Positions 12,546 through 22,830 of a stretch of DNA of 64,000 nucleotides are shown here, one piece after another. The stretch is taken from assembly GCA_024803745.1 (NCBI GenBank), contig JANJXV010000192.1, forward strand, positions 248,001 through 312,000, given 5' to 3'. Position 1 is the stretch's first letter. Every line of letters starts with the position of its first letter. The position numbers and the translations under genes were made by a program. The notes under the pieces are model-generated. The model made no database searches, was not told where the DNA came from, and was given only the letters and a program-made list of their open reading frames with translations. The stretch is from Megascapheus bottae (lineage: Eukaryota; Chordata; Mammalia; Rodentia; Geomyidae).

Positions 12546-13337
12546 ATGAGCAGAAAAAAAATCACTCCTTTAGTTACAAACGTTCATTAGATGGATGGAA
12601 TAAAGACCACTGTTTAAGCCGAAACTCTTCATGGTTTAGCAACAGTGAACCACAGGCAGAATTTCAGTCAGGATGTCTAATTAGATGGAGCTCAAAGTAG
12701 AAATAATTTATTATACTTCAAAAATGCTCAGCATACACCCACACACACTGTTAATATAAATGGTTGTCAGATACGATGGAAAAGACAAGGAGGACATTGA
12801 ACAGACTAAGAGTAATCTGAGACACTGAAGATCAGTAACTTCAGAAAGGAGAAACATGATCAACTAGGGGGAAAATTCTTTTTTCAAGCAAATCTAAAGG
12901 CAGTAATCCAGAATAATGAAATAACATAAGTCAATCTCATAGCACGAAATAGCTAAAACTGCAGTTTGCACACAAAGAACAAATGGAATGCGTCACAGTG
13001 GATTAGGTGTATAAGGAACTGGGAATTTTTATAACAATTGCTACTTGTATATATCAGAAAGCATTTTTAAAGGAGAAGGTGCTGTGAACCTGTGCAGTCT
13101 TTCCTTGGGAAAGGTAGTAAAATAAAAGCTAGGAGCTTACAACTTATGGCTAGAAAGTGCTGTACATGATTTTAAATACACTTTTATATTTTAAATGTAA
13201 TACTTCCTCCTTTTAGAGAACAAGAAAAAGATATGCAAAAGAATATTGTCATTACTTACTTGGATCTAATTCTTAAGCTTGTTTTTTTTCCCTGAAATCA
13301 CATCTCAGATATCTGAGTAATAGAATGGCCTGCAGTT
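12546..13337. other. Unannotated DNA, no gene seen
   Basis: No repeat or coding feature recognised up to the insertion at 13354. Confidence 0.45.
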
Positions 13338-13575
13338 ACAATTCGTATCTTTATATTTTTTTTTCCGATAGAAGAGTGAAATTAGTTTATTTTTTTCAAA
13401 ATCGTGATACACAAGGCCATATAGTATGAAGCTAATTGAAAGGACCTCCAGGATATTGAAGCAAAAGCCATATAACGAATGATTATTGTCCTTAATGTAC
13501 TATGTTGTCTCTCATCTCCTTTGCTGTCCCTTGTTTATCTCATATTGTTACAGTATCTCACAATTCGTATCTTTA
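13338..13575 (-). mobile_element. TSD-flanked 206-bp L1-derived insertion at the left edge of copy A
   Basis: The 16-mer 'acaattcgtatcttta' occurs at 13338-13353 and 13560-13575, bracketing 13354-13559. The insert starts with a poly-T run, followed by a forward-oriented L1 piece (13402-13559, from 'aaaatcgtgatac' to 'gttacagtatctca'). Poly-T on the left with a forward L1 segment on the right fits a minus-strand insertion with an inverted 5' part. However, the 37 bases between are not recognisable as L1, so that reading is tentative. Copy B of the duplication starts inside this insert, at the base equivalent to 13482. Confidence 0.75.
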
Positions 13576-14474
13576 AAGGGCATGTGTTCTAGTTGGAAGA
13601 CAAAGAGGTGGACTGGAGACTTTTCTGTTTGCTAAACATAATACAATTACACAGGAGTTACCTAAAAATCCTGTGAAGAGCCTAAGGTGATTTGTCCAGG
13701 TATCCAAGTTAGGCAAGAAGAAGATTTGCTTTTACCAGCAAAACCAGTCTTTGTATAAAGCCTAGCATTATTTCCTACATAAAAATTATCTCAGGAGTTC
13801 TCCCCTCTTAGGTCCGCCTGCATTATTGCCTCAGAGTCCCTCTCTGTACACAAGCACTATTCAGCCATGGTTCATAGGAATCATTGGACATTTAAACACT
13901 CAATGTCCTTATGTCTTCCGCCACTGAGGAAACTGAAGTACAAGTCTTTACTGCCCTTCTCTATATAGACACTTGAGGAGGATTTAAAAAGCCTTGGGTG
14001 GTCATGTTAGGATATGTAAGTCTCCATTAACTGGTCTCGTGACTCCATACAGTGTAGTCAGAGAGATTTCTATGGGATTATGCAGCACTTTTCATTTAGA
14101 AGCAGCTGCTGTTTCCTGAGATAGAGAGAGAGCCAATCACTTATGTATACTACCAAATGCTTTAAACACTTGAAATCTTCATACAGGGATGATGTTTCAG
14201 GGTATCCTGCCAACACCAATTTTTGCAGTACTTTAGACAACAGCAAAAGAAAAAGGAAATTCAGTGCTCTTGGCTATTCACACATCAAGGCACAATGATT
14301 TCAAGTTCCAATTATTTGTGGGGTATCTGAGACGGCAGTCTATGTTGCACCGTGTTCTCAGCCTGTGTTCAACACCCAACTATAGCTGTTATCCTTTTCC
14401 ACAATAGAACTCTTTGCTATTTCCATAAGTGATTCTCCTCTCTGATTAAGTAGAACAATATACATAAGAATCCC

Positions 14475-14875
14475 CTAGCAGAGATTTGCAATAGAGCAAA
14501 AAAACCTTGATACAAAAGGCCATATAGTAGGACGCTAAATGAAAGGATCTCTAGGATATAGAAACATAAGCCATATAATGAATGCTTGTTGTTCTTAAGG
14601 TACTATGTTATCTCTCATGTCTTTTGCTGTCCCTTGGTTATCTCATATTGTTACAGTATCTCACTTTGTTACCTGATATATCGGATATATTTGTATTTGG
14701 TTATTTGAAATTGGATAGGGAACGGGGGAAAACAAGATGAGGGATGGGGGTGAGGGGAGGGAAATGGGGACCAAGGCATGTGGAAGGGTATCAATGTATG
14801 GGAATTAATGCACCATCTGTCTGGCAAATATCATGTAACCCTTCTATTAATTACAATGAAAAATATATGAAAAAA
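14475..14875 (+). mobile_element. L1 3' end with TSD (copy A)
   Basis: Runs from 'ctagcagagatttgcaatag' through the G-rich tract to 'ttacaatgaaaaatatatg' and an A tail. It is flanked by 'aagaatccc' at 14466-14474 and 14876-14884. It contains no ORF2 coding sequence. Its duplicate is at 41813-42215. Confidence 0.92.
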
Positions 14876-14884
14876 AAGAATCCC

Positions 14885-16171
14885 ATCTTGTGCCACTAGT
14901 TGTTACACAAACAAATACCATTTCTGCTATACTCAGCTGGTATTTTTCTGGTATACTCAGCTTTTGCACAGCTCATTTTCCAACCTGAAAAGAGCTTCTC
15001 TTGCAAGCAATCTAAACACTGATAACATATTGAAGCCTAATCTGTCTCATGCCTAACCTCTGCCTGCTTTCACTACCCTCCAAAAACACACTTTCATACG
15101 AGGAAAAAGTAACTTTAATTTTAGATGATTCCAGCTGTCTTAAGGTTCCACCAGGTTACTGCTGGCTTGTTTTGAAGCTGATTGCTTCATTACTGCTTTC
15201 AGGGGAATTAATATCAACTGCCTGCTTGCTGTCCTTGTTAATATCTTTAAAACTTCTTGATTTGGGCCCCTGATAGAAAGACACCCAATGATGGGGCAGT
15301 GATTTCTCTATCTTCCCGTAAGTGTCTGATCTCATTAATATAATTAATGAGGTGACCAGGGAGCTGGACTCACTTGTCACTATTAGACAGCTAATATAAT
15401 AATCAAGACTCGTGCGGGCAAAGTATGAGAACAAAAACCTTTCTGCTCCCCTCCTTTGTCAAGCTGACAAATGACCTATCCTAATGTGGGCCTCTTTTAA
15501 TAGTAAATATTTTATAAACACAAATGCTAAGGAAACAACAAGACAAGTTTATTCCACTCCAAACAATTTGGAATGACATATATACAAGGCCAGAAACCCA
15601 GCTCTAGGAGTTCCAACAAGTGGAGTCTTGCCACTTACCTCAATTTCCCAAATAAAGAGCAGAATGGTGCTGAAGGGCAAGAAGAGCAGACTTACTATGC
15701 AATGTGAGTACAGAGTAATGTAGGAAGAGACAAAGTAAACACTTCAGTTAACCTTTACAGAGATGAACTTTAGGTTTAAAAATAGGAAGAACTGAGGCAG
15801 AACACTAGGGGTATGTATAATTATTCAACTGTCTCAGATAAAGTTGGGGATAGTATCTCAGGAACTACCAGGGAGGACCTGGGCTCAATAAAAAGTAATT
15901 TATATATGAATGTATGCTTTATTTTCTCCAGGGGTTCACTCTCCTAGGAATTAATGTAAAAGAAATAGTAGTAAATTTCAACAAAATAAAGTTAGATTGA
16001 GTGATGTGTATCTCAGTGTATATAAAGAAGCAAAGGAAGACAGCAAACTAAATGTCCAAAGAATAGGACAGATATAAAATGGCATCTGAAATACTAGTTA
16101 AAAATTTTATTCATTTATATGTTATTTTTCATTTTTTGTTGAGTTTATTGAAGTTTTGTTTTTGTTTTTGT
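14885..16171. other. Unique non-repeat segment of copy A, possible conserved non-coding DNA
   Basis: No transposon is recognised. The stretch 15080-15560 is rich in ATTA/TAAT cores and contains a TAAT-N3-ATTA site (15336-15346). The 74-codon frame 15049-15273 is present in both copies with one residue change, and the opposite strand is also open (15156-15434). No domain is recognised, so I do not call a gene. Whether it is conserved in other mammals cannot be judged from here. Confidence 0.4.
15336..15346. promoter_or_regulatory. TAAT-N3-ATTA paired-type homeodomain (P3-like) motif
   Basis: The bases read TAATATAATTA, with longer arms 'ctcattaat' and 'attaatgag'. Cooperative dimers of paired-class homeodomains favour TAAT-N3-ATTA. 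Binding is inferred from the motif only. In copy B a 5-bp loss changes it to 'ctcattaattaatgag'. Confidence 0.35.
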
Positions 16172-16345
16172 CTTGCCAGTTCTAGAGCTTGAACTCAGGG
16201 CCTGAGCCCTGATCTTGGGCTTTCTCAAGGCTAGCACTCTACCAATTGAGCTGCAGCACTACTTCCAGCTTTTTCTGTGTATGTCATACCAAGGCTTCAT
16301 GCATACAAAGCAAGCACTCTATCACTAGGCCATGCTCCTGGCCCT
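16172..16345 (-). repeat. IDL-Geo dimeric SINE (copy A)
   Basis: Reverse orientation: 'cttgaactcagggcctgag' (Geo B box), 'ctctaccaattgagctgcag' (Geo A-box region), the linker 'cttccagctttttctgtgta', then the reverse of the ID-like half ending 'ccatgctcctggccc'. Its duplicate is at 43507-43681. Confidence 0.88.
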
Positions 16346-17257
16346 AATTAGTTCTTTACATGTTGTGGTTACTAACTTTTGGTCTGGTAATTCACAGACG
16401 GTATCTACCTAGAAGAAAGGGGATGCTAAAAACACAACAAACACAGGCCTAAAGGTCAGTAAGAGGGACAGTACAGTGGGAGAAGGGAAAGATCGTTGTG
16501 GTATATAAAAACTGAGAGAAGAAAAAAGATATTATAAAGGGGTATCATGGAATTAGAGAGCTCTTATTCATACATAAATCCTTCCAAGGGTATCCTGTAA
16601 CATCACTACCCATCATCTTCAACATCCTTTCAGTCTCTGAAGGATACAGGTTTACAGAATGAAGCATGGGTGTCCACCAGGGAGATGTGGGAATTTTATT
16701 TCACCTCTGTGGACTTCAGCAAGCTGCTAGATATTCCAGAGATGTAAATTCCACGTGCAAGCCACTTCATGCACTAAGCATGCATTCGTAGGCATTAATT
16801 AAGCTGCATTAAGTCAGTCAGCTCAAATAAGGCTGGACATTAACAAGGTGGACTGGATCATTTTCAGAAGTTGCTTTCTGCTCCCATTAGCAGACTGATT
16901 ATACTCTAGCTCTCATTCAGGGGCATGTCACCAAACTGTCTACCAAAAGGTACATTACAAGAATGCAAAATTTTAAACACTGAATTTTAAACACTGAGGA
17001 AAACAATAAGAATATTGAACACTGGAGTCACGCTTTTTTACCTCTTCAGCAAAAGTGGTAATCAACACAAATGTTTACTGTTTGGAACTGCTGAACCTAA
17101 AATATGTATGTGGATGGAAATGCAATGTCCACAGGATCTGTTTGCAATGTACTAGCTATTACACTGCAAACAAAATTACTTCTTATTTAAAATGTATCCC
17201 ACATGCTCAGAATCCATCCCGATCAACACACTGAAGTATAACTTATGATCTAGACAT
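16346..17257. other. Unannotated unique DNA of copy A
   Basis: No gene or confident repeat. It differs from copy B by scattered substitutions and a small indel near 16982-16998, where A repeats 'attttaaacactga'. Confidence 0.5.
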
Positions 17258-17266
17258 GAAATTATG

Positions 17267-17509
17267 TATCTGACTTGGTTACCTGGTGTATTGTATATAT
17301 GTTTATTTGCTTATTTTAAATGGGGAAAGGAATGGAGAAAACAAGATGATTGGGAGGGGGTAGGAGAAGGGAAAGGGGGCAAAAACATGAGAAAGAGTAT
17401 CAAGGTTGGAGAAGTAATGTCCCCACTACCTGACAAATATAACTGTATCCCCTCTGTACCTTATCCAGACAATAAAATATAATTAAAAAATCTTTAAAGA
17501 ATAAAAAAA
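17267..17509 (+). mobile_element. L1 3' UTR, older subfamily, with TSD (copy A)
   Basis: Starts at 'tatctgacttggttacctgg' and ends in 'aataaaatataattaaaaaa' plus an A-rich tail. It is flanked by 'gaaattatg' at 17258-17266 and 17510-17518. It is 5'-truncated and non-coding. Its duplicate is at 44596-44839. Confidence 0.9.
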
Positions 17510-17518
17510 GAAATTATG

Positions 17519-18110
17519 GACACACTCCAATTAAAAATAACATTTCATAGAACATAACTCTTATTCATTATGCATCTACCAATGCTTCAGAAAAACACTG
17601 ACAACTCTTCACAGAGAGCCTTGATCTACTTCACCAAACAACACAATGTAGGTGAATTAAAGAGAAACTATAGGCAACCTTTTATGACTTATATAACAAG
17701 TTCCTGGAATAACTTCAAACGTTTACTGTACAAAAATAAAATGGTTAATGTTAAATACTAGCTCTAAGATTTAAAAGATTTTAAATTACTTAATATTTCT
17801 GATTCATATTTTTTTCATTCATATATGTATTATTTACCTATTATATATATCAGACACTATTTCAGGCTCTGGGACTACAGAAATGAATAAAAGATACTAC
17901 AATCTCTGCCTTTATATTGTTTTAATTTTATTCTTAATTAGAATAATATAGTAGCTATTGAAGATGAAGGCAAAAGATTCATTGCCTATGTAAGTAGTCT
18001 GTCACAAAAATTAGTAACTGAACTTCAAAGAAAAAGGCAATACATGTCTTCAAACCTTTACAAGAAGTGAAATACATGGTATTTCTTCCAGTAAACAATA
18101 GCAAGTTTTA
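17519..18110. other. Unannotated DNA with a probable ancient repeat scrap
   Basis: 'cagacactatttcaggctct' followed by 'gggactacagaaatgaataa' (17850-17890) resembles a common ancient mammalian repeat block ('caggcactgttctaggc...'). The rest is unrecognised. Confidence 0.35.
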
Positions 18111-18330
18111 GCCTGGAGCCATGGCTCATGCCTGTAATCCCAGCTATTCAAGAGGCTGAAATCTGAGAATCCTGATTCAAAGTAAGCCCAAGCACAAAAG
18201 CCTGTGAGATTCTTATCTCCAATTAACCACCAGAAAACAGGAAGTGATGCTATAGCTCAAGTGGTAGAGTGCTTGCCTTGAGCTGAAGAGCTCAGGCCCA
18301 GAATTCAAGTCTCATGACTGACAAAAAAAA
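18111..18330 (+). repeat. Dimeric B1-like/Geo SINE (copy A)
   Basis: The head 'atggctcatgcctgtaatcc' plus 'cagctattcaagaggctgaa' is 7SL/B1-like. The tail half contains 'gctcaagtggtagagtgctt', the same module as the right half of IDL-Geo. It ends with an A run and has imperfect flanking repeats 'agcaagtttta'/'agcaaaatta'. Its duplicate is at 45441-45660. Confidence 0.9.
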
Positions 18331-18556
18331 GAAGCAAAATTAGTAAGTATTAATAACTTAATAATTTAAAGATATATCCTGGCTTTTCATTAAAATTTCA
18401 AAAAATCAGATAAACTAGCATCTACAGTAAGGAAAAGGCAAACACTAATGAGTTATTTAAAAAATACAAGAGAAAAAAATATTAATTAGTGCCAGTTAGG
18501 TCAAAGAAGTGACCAAAATTCAAATGCTATTAATATTCCAACTGGACTTCTCTTTT

Positions 18557-18632
18557 CGTAGTCTTAGGAATTGAACTCTGAGCCTCGTACTTGTTAGAGA
18601 AGCACTCTACCACTTCAGCCAAGTCTCCAGCT
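18557..18632 (-). repeat. ID-like tRNA-derived SINE monomer (copy A)
   Basis: On the minus strand it reads 'cttggctgaagtggtagagt' (A-box region), then 'gagttcaattcctaag' (B-box region). It lacks a Geo half. Its duplicate is at 45887-45962. It is an ordinary SINE monomer, not a functional tRNA gene: there is no CCA-ready stem closure. Confidence 0.7.
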
Positions 18633-19390
18633 GCTTTTTATGTTCACAGTTTTCCAGGTAGAGTTGCATTGTGCCCAGTTAGATCTGAGCTGTGATTCTA
18701 CTTGTACATCCTCATGTCCTGGGCCACCAATCCCCATTTAGCCTGTGGGCTATGGAGAGGGAAAGCAACAGAAAACTATCTATTGGAGTTCCCATAAGTA
18801 TCACTGTGGATGTCAATGATTTCAAGAAAATTCATCAAATATGGACTTCAGAATTTTGTTTGAGAAAGTGGTCTCATAGTACCTTACATTCATATTCTTA
18901 TTTCCAAAACAGAAAGCTATCCATTATACCCTTTTCTTGTCATACGTGTCAACAGTTAATGTGTATCATCTTTGCTCAGGCACTAAGGGAACTGCTCTAT
19001 ACCCCAGCAGAGTCCCTGGGCCCAACATAGCTTATCACAAGCAAAGCAGTACTCAGGTTATGCCTTTTGAGCTGTGGATATTTGAAAATTCTACAGATGA
19101 TCTAGACGCTTTATGGCTCTGTCTTATTGTATCATATTCAAGTTTCATCTTCTTGAGTATCTGTTATGCTGCCAACAATGATGTAAGAAATAACCCCGGG
19201 ACTTTTCTCAAATGTCCTACAGGCTTAAGTCTTCTCTGTTTTCATGGCTACTTGCCGCAGGAATATGTGCTACATTATAAGATAAAAACAGAATCGGCCA
19301 GGCATCGGTTAGAATTTATTATTGTAATCAACATGATACACACATTGTTGATAACAAGCACCATAAACAATCTGTTTTACACTTAATGTA
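18633..19390. other. Copy A segment with two overlapping open frames, function unknown
   Basis: Open frames 18692-19030 (112 codons) and 18937-19386 (149 codons, the longest plus-strand frame in the window) overlap in different phases. The 149-codon product has a hydrophobic stretch around residues 59-78 but no family that I recognise. There is no upstream promoter and no splice evidence. In copy B the same region has lost 243 bp and both frames are cut short. I regard it as probably non-coding. Confidence 0.4.
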
Positions 19391-20421
19391 ACACTAAAAA
19401 CATATTTAATTGTGTCACTATTATTCTAGGTGTTGAATTGTTTTCTATTTATTTTGTAGAGCCATGACAATGTAACTGAACTGCAATCACAGATGCAACT
19501 ATGAATTTTTAATTTTTCATAAATCATAAGTAATATGTCCATAAATGCATAGCTGTCCTTGAGATGATGGATTTTTTTATTCTAGAAATATAGTGGAATC
19601 TGTTTAGAGTGCAAACTTAGCTAACTCAGCAGTCCTGTGCAGCTGAGTGACAATGGACATGTAGAAATTTTATTTTCTGTAGGACAATTTTTTGCAAATT
19701 ATCAGATGCTTATTTTTTTCTCTTTTCATGGTATTCTGACAGCACACTCATTGAAAATGGTAAAGTAGTTGAGCTCCAACCATTTAGCTTCAGGATCAAT
19801 TTCTCAGAGGAAAGCTGAATTGGAATGAAAGAATACTGATACTGAATTTCTCACTATTAGCATATATAAGCTAATTTCCATTCATAAGGACCAAGAATGT
19901 TTTCCTCCCCATTTCTGTAACTAGGGCAACAGCCATTTTGAACTGTAGTAGAGGGCATAATGGAAACAAAAAAAAGTAGAAAATTCTATTTAAGTAGAAG
20001 CTGCAGCATTTGAGTATAAACTGTATTTGCCTGGCTATCTATCTACATAAATATTCTCTGAAGGAGGAACAGAAACAGATCCCACCACCAGCCATATACA
20101 AGGACGTTACAGAAGTCAATAGATGGAGCAAGCAAGGTGATACACTTTATAAAAAGAACCCATGGCTATATAACTGTCTGTTCCAATATATTTTCTTATC
20201 TCAGATTTTTATATGTGGGAGGAAGGCAAGGAGGAATCAAAGCTTGCAAGGAGAATTTTAGCTAGTTATTTTGCTAATTTAACGTTCAGCATCTGGTCCA
20301 CCTGCTGCTGAGCACAAGCTACAAGCAATCCAACACTGACCATGAAATGCTTACTGAAAAATAATGAAGGCTTGACTTTTGACTGAAATTCTTTGCAAGT
20401 GAATTAACAACATTCAGGCTT
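19391..20421. other. Unannotated right part of copy A
   Basis: No repeat recognised. The 83-codon frame 20010-20261 is kept in copy B (47098-47349) with one residue change, which at this level of divergence says little about selection. Confidence 0.45.
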
Positions 20422-21049
20422 TTAAGAATGCAAATAAACCCTCAATTTCACTCTAAATGTTTAACGCCTGACTGGAATTCTAGAAGTCTTTTCCATAAGA
20501 AACGGAAATTTTCTTCTACCCTAGCATAAATGGGTTAAAATGCTACTTCTGAGGCCCCTACAATTACAACTTACTTGGGTTTGATACGTTCTGATTATAC
20601 CTCCAAGAATATGTTATCAGGTCAATAAATAATACAAAGCACCTTTTCCTTGCTAAGAAAGGACAAGGAAAGTAACACCTTCTGGAGATAGTGAAGGTAC
20701 TAGGAGATGAGGGTAATGTTCAAAGGATTATACATGGTGTTTGAAGCTACCTGCCCAACAGAATAACCAATACTACCTGGGAAGACCTGCATTTGATCAC
20801 TCAGGCCTCACTGCTCACGACCATTATTAAATATTCTCTTAGTTTCTCAGCAGGCTGCTTTGAAGTTGCCACATTTTTCTGCATAAAGAATTATAATTCA
20901 CAAAAATGAAATGCTGATATGTAGCTACAAGATGAAAGCAAATATTAACCTGCATACCGCTCAACTGCTCACTGACCTTGGGTTAAGGTTTATTTCTATC
21001 ATATATACTGCTCATCTCTTGAGAAGTTCATTTTACCAGCAGTCAGCAC
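20422..21049. other. Unannotated DNA, first part of the spacer between the duplicates
   Basis: Begins directly after the right edge of copy A ('ttaagaatgcaaataaacc') and has no counterpart after copy B. No gene seen. Confidence 0.5.
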
Positions 21050-21650
21050 AGCCTTTTGACCATAGGGATGTATTAGATACAGGGGAAATAACCAAATAAT
21101 ACTGGATACAGTTATGTGTGAGCAAACCAAAAATATAAAGAATGTTTTCTGGAAACATAAGGACCTGGGAAAAATGTGTTAAGTAAAGTAAATCAGGTCC
21201 AGAGAGAAGAAAGGATGCATGTTTTCCCCTATAAGTGGAACACAAAATTAATTCATAGATATATAAGTAATCACTCTGGGGTACTATACAAGTGTACATA
21301 AGTGTATGAATCAAACTATGATAGATTCAGGGAAAAAGTCAAAGGATAAAATTCCTTAGAAAGTTTAACTCACAGTTCAACAAAATAATGCCAGAAAATA
21401 TGGAAGGAAGTATTAAGGAAAACAGGATAAGGACAAATGGAAAGAGGAAGAAGGAAGGATGCAGTTACAAAACCTAATATATGTCTTACAAAATTGGGAA
21501 AACTGAGGGAAGGTTAGGATTGAGAGGGATGGGTGGGAATGTTGAAAGGGTGACACCGATCAAGATGCAGGGTATTCATAAATGACTTTGTTGAATGGGA
21601 ACTCCTTTGTACAACTACTTTAAAATTATAAAAATTTACATTTTAAATTT
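21050..21650 (+). mobile_element. Old L1 3' end
   Basis: 'ggaaacataaggacctggga', 'ttaagtaaagtaaatcaggt', 'ggatgcatgttttcccctat' and 'ataagtggaacacaa' follow the ORF2 end of an old mammalian L1. A purine-rich 3' UTR with 'cctttgtacaactac' follows. It is diverged and has no frame. Confidence 0.7.
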
Positions 21651-22339
21651 AAAAAGTATTTTCTTATATAATTACTAATTTTCAAAGTTAGAATAAGTGA
21701 AAATCCTTTTCTTCAGGTATGTCATGTTTGCTGAAAAGTTGATAGGCAAACCATTCCCTGAGTCAAAATAAAATCATGAAACCACTATGTTGTGAGTGTT
21801 CAAACAGAAAGCATGAACACAGCACAGATGTCAGTCCACAAAAGAATTCTAGACACAACTAAAAAGAGGTGTAGCAAAATGAACTGAATTGATTCATGTC
21901 TATGAAAATCTAAGATTCCCATGGAATTCTCTAACTTGTGAGGGACAACAAGCATATCTTTAGGTAGGAGTCCAAACACAGACACATACGTACATTGAAA
22001 AGATCTTGTGGATCAATTATAAGCATAAGAATTTATGAAATCATGTGGAGATTTATGGAATTATCTTTAAACAATTACTAACCCTTCATCCTAAACAATT
22101 CAAAAAGGCAGTCATTAATATTTACTATGGTTAAGACTTACATAAGAAGCATAAATAAACCGCATTTTTGCATTCTTATTAGGAAGCCAGATACATCAAG
22201 GGTTTATGCTGCTACATCACAGAAAATAAACAATTATAATACACAACATCATTATAATAAAACACATAGCCATATGATTGTACCAATACATGCAGGAAAG
22301 TTATGTGATATTTAAAATATAATATCAATTCATAATAAA
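21651..22339. other. Unannotated AT-rich DNA, no gene seen
   Basis: No recognised repeat or coding feature. Confidence 0.45.
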
Positions 22340-22830
22340 AATAAAGAAGAACCCATATCCACATAACTATGTCCATTCATGAGGCAGTAGCTAACTTACA
22401 CACTGAGGAAAAGCTGGGAACTTTCTTGATAAGATCTGGAACATGATAGGGAAGAACACACATTGGAGATAGGACAGCCTTTTAAATAAATGGTACTCAG
22501 AAAGTTGGAGATTTACATATCAGAGAACAAAATCAAAACCACTTACAAGCCACAAAAATCAGGTCATAATATATTAAAGCCCTAAACATGAGACATAAAA
22601 CTTCTACAATAGTAAATAGGAGAAATGCCTCTGTACACTGAAATAGGAAAGGACACAGTTGGATGAGACCTACAAAGCAGAGAACACCAAAGCAAAAATT
22701 TAAAAATGGCATTACCTCAAACTAAAATGCTTCTTCCCAGCTAAGGAAATAATCAACAAAGTGAAGAGCCAGTCTGAAGAATGGGGAAAAAAATCTGTCA
22801 ATATATATTTGAAAATGGGTTATATATACA
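22340..22830 (+). mobile_element. Old L1 ORF2 internal fragment
   Basis: 'acacacattggagataggac', 'agccttttaaataaatggta', 'cataaaacttctacaatagt', 'aaatgcttcttcccagctaa', 'ggaaataatcaacaaagtga' and 'agccagtctgaagaatgggg' fall in the correct order for the reverse-transcriptase to C-terminal part of L1 ORF2. Many stops are present, so it is a fossil. Confidence 0.8.

Larger units (their letters stand above)
13482..20421. repeat. Segmental duplication, copy A (6940 bp)
   Basis: The whole interval is repeated in the same orientation at 40821-47508. The start is shared from 'attattgtccttaatg' and the end is shared up to 'cattcaggctt'. In the first kilobase I counted about seven differences by eye. 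All internal repeats (L1 at 14475 and 17267, IDL-Geo at 16172, B1/Geo SINE at 18111, ID-like at 18557) occur in both copies, so they predate the duplication. Copy A has 243 bp (18928-19170) that copy B lacks. The left edge lies inside an insertion that is complete only here, so A is the likely source. Confidence 0.97.

Noticed and set aside
18557..18632. tRNA gene
   Set aside because: A- and B-box-like motifs are present, but no cloverleaf closes. It is an ID-type SINE monomer.
18937..19386. 149-codon open frame (longest on the plus strand)
   Set aside because: No recognised domain, phase overlap with another frame, no promoter or splice context, and truncated in the near-identical copy B.
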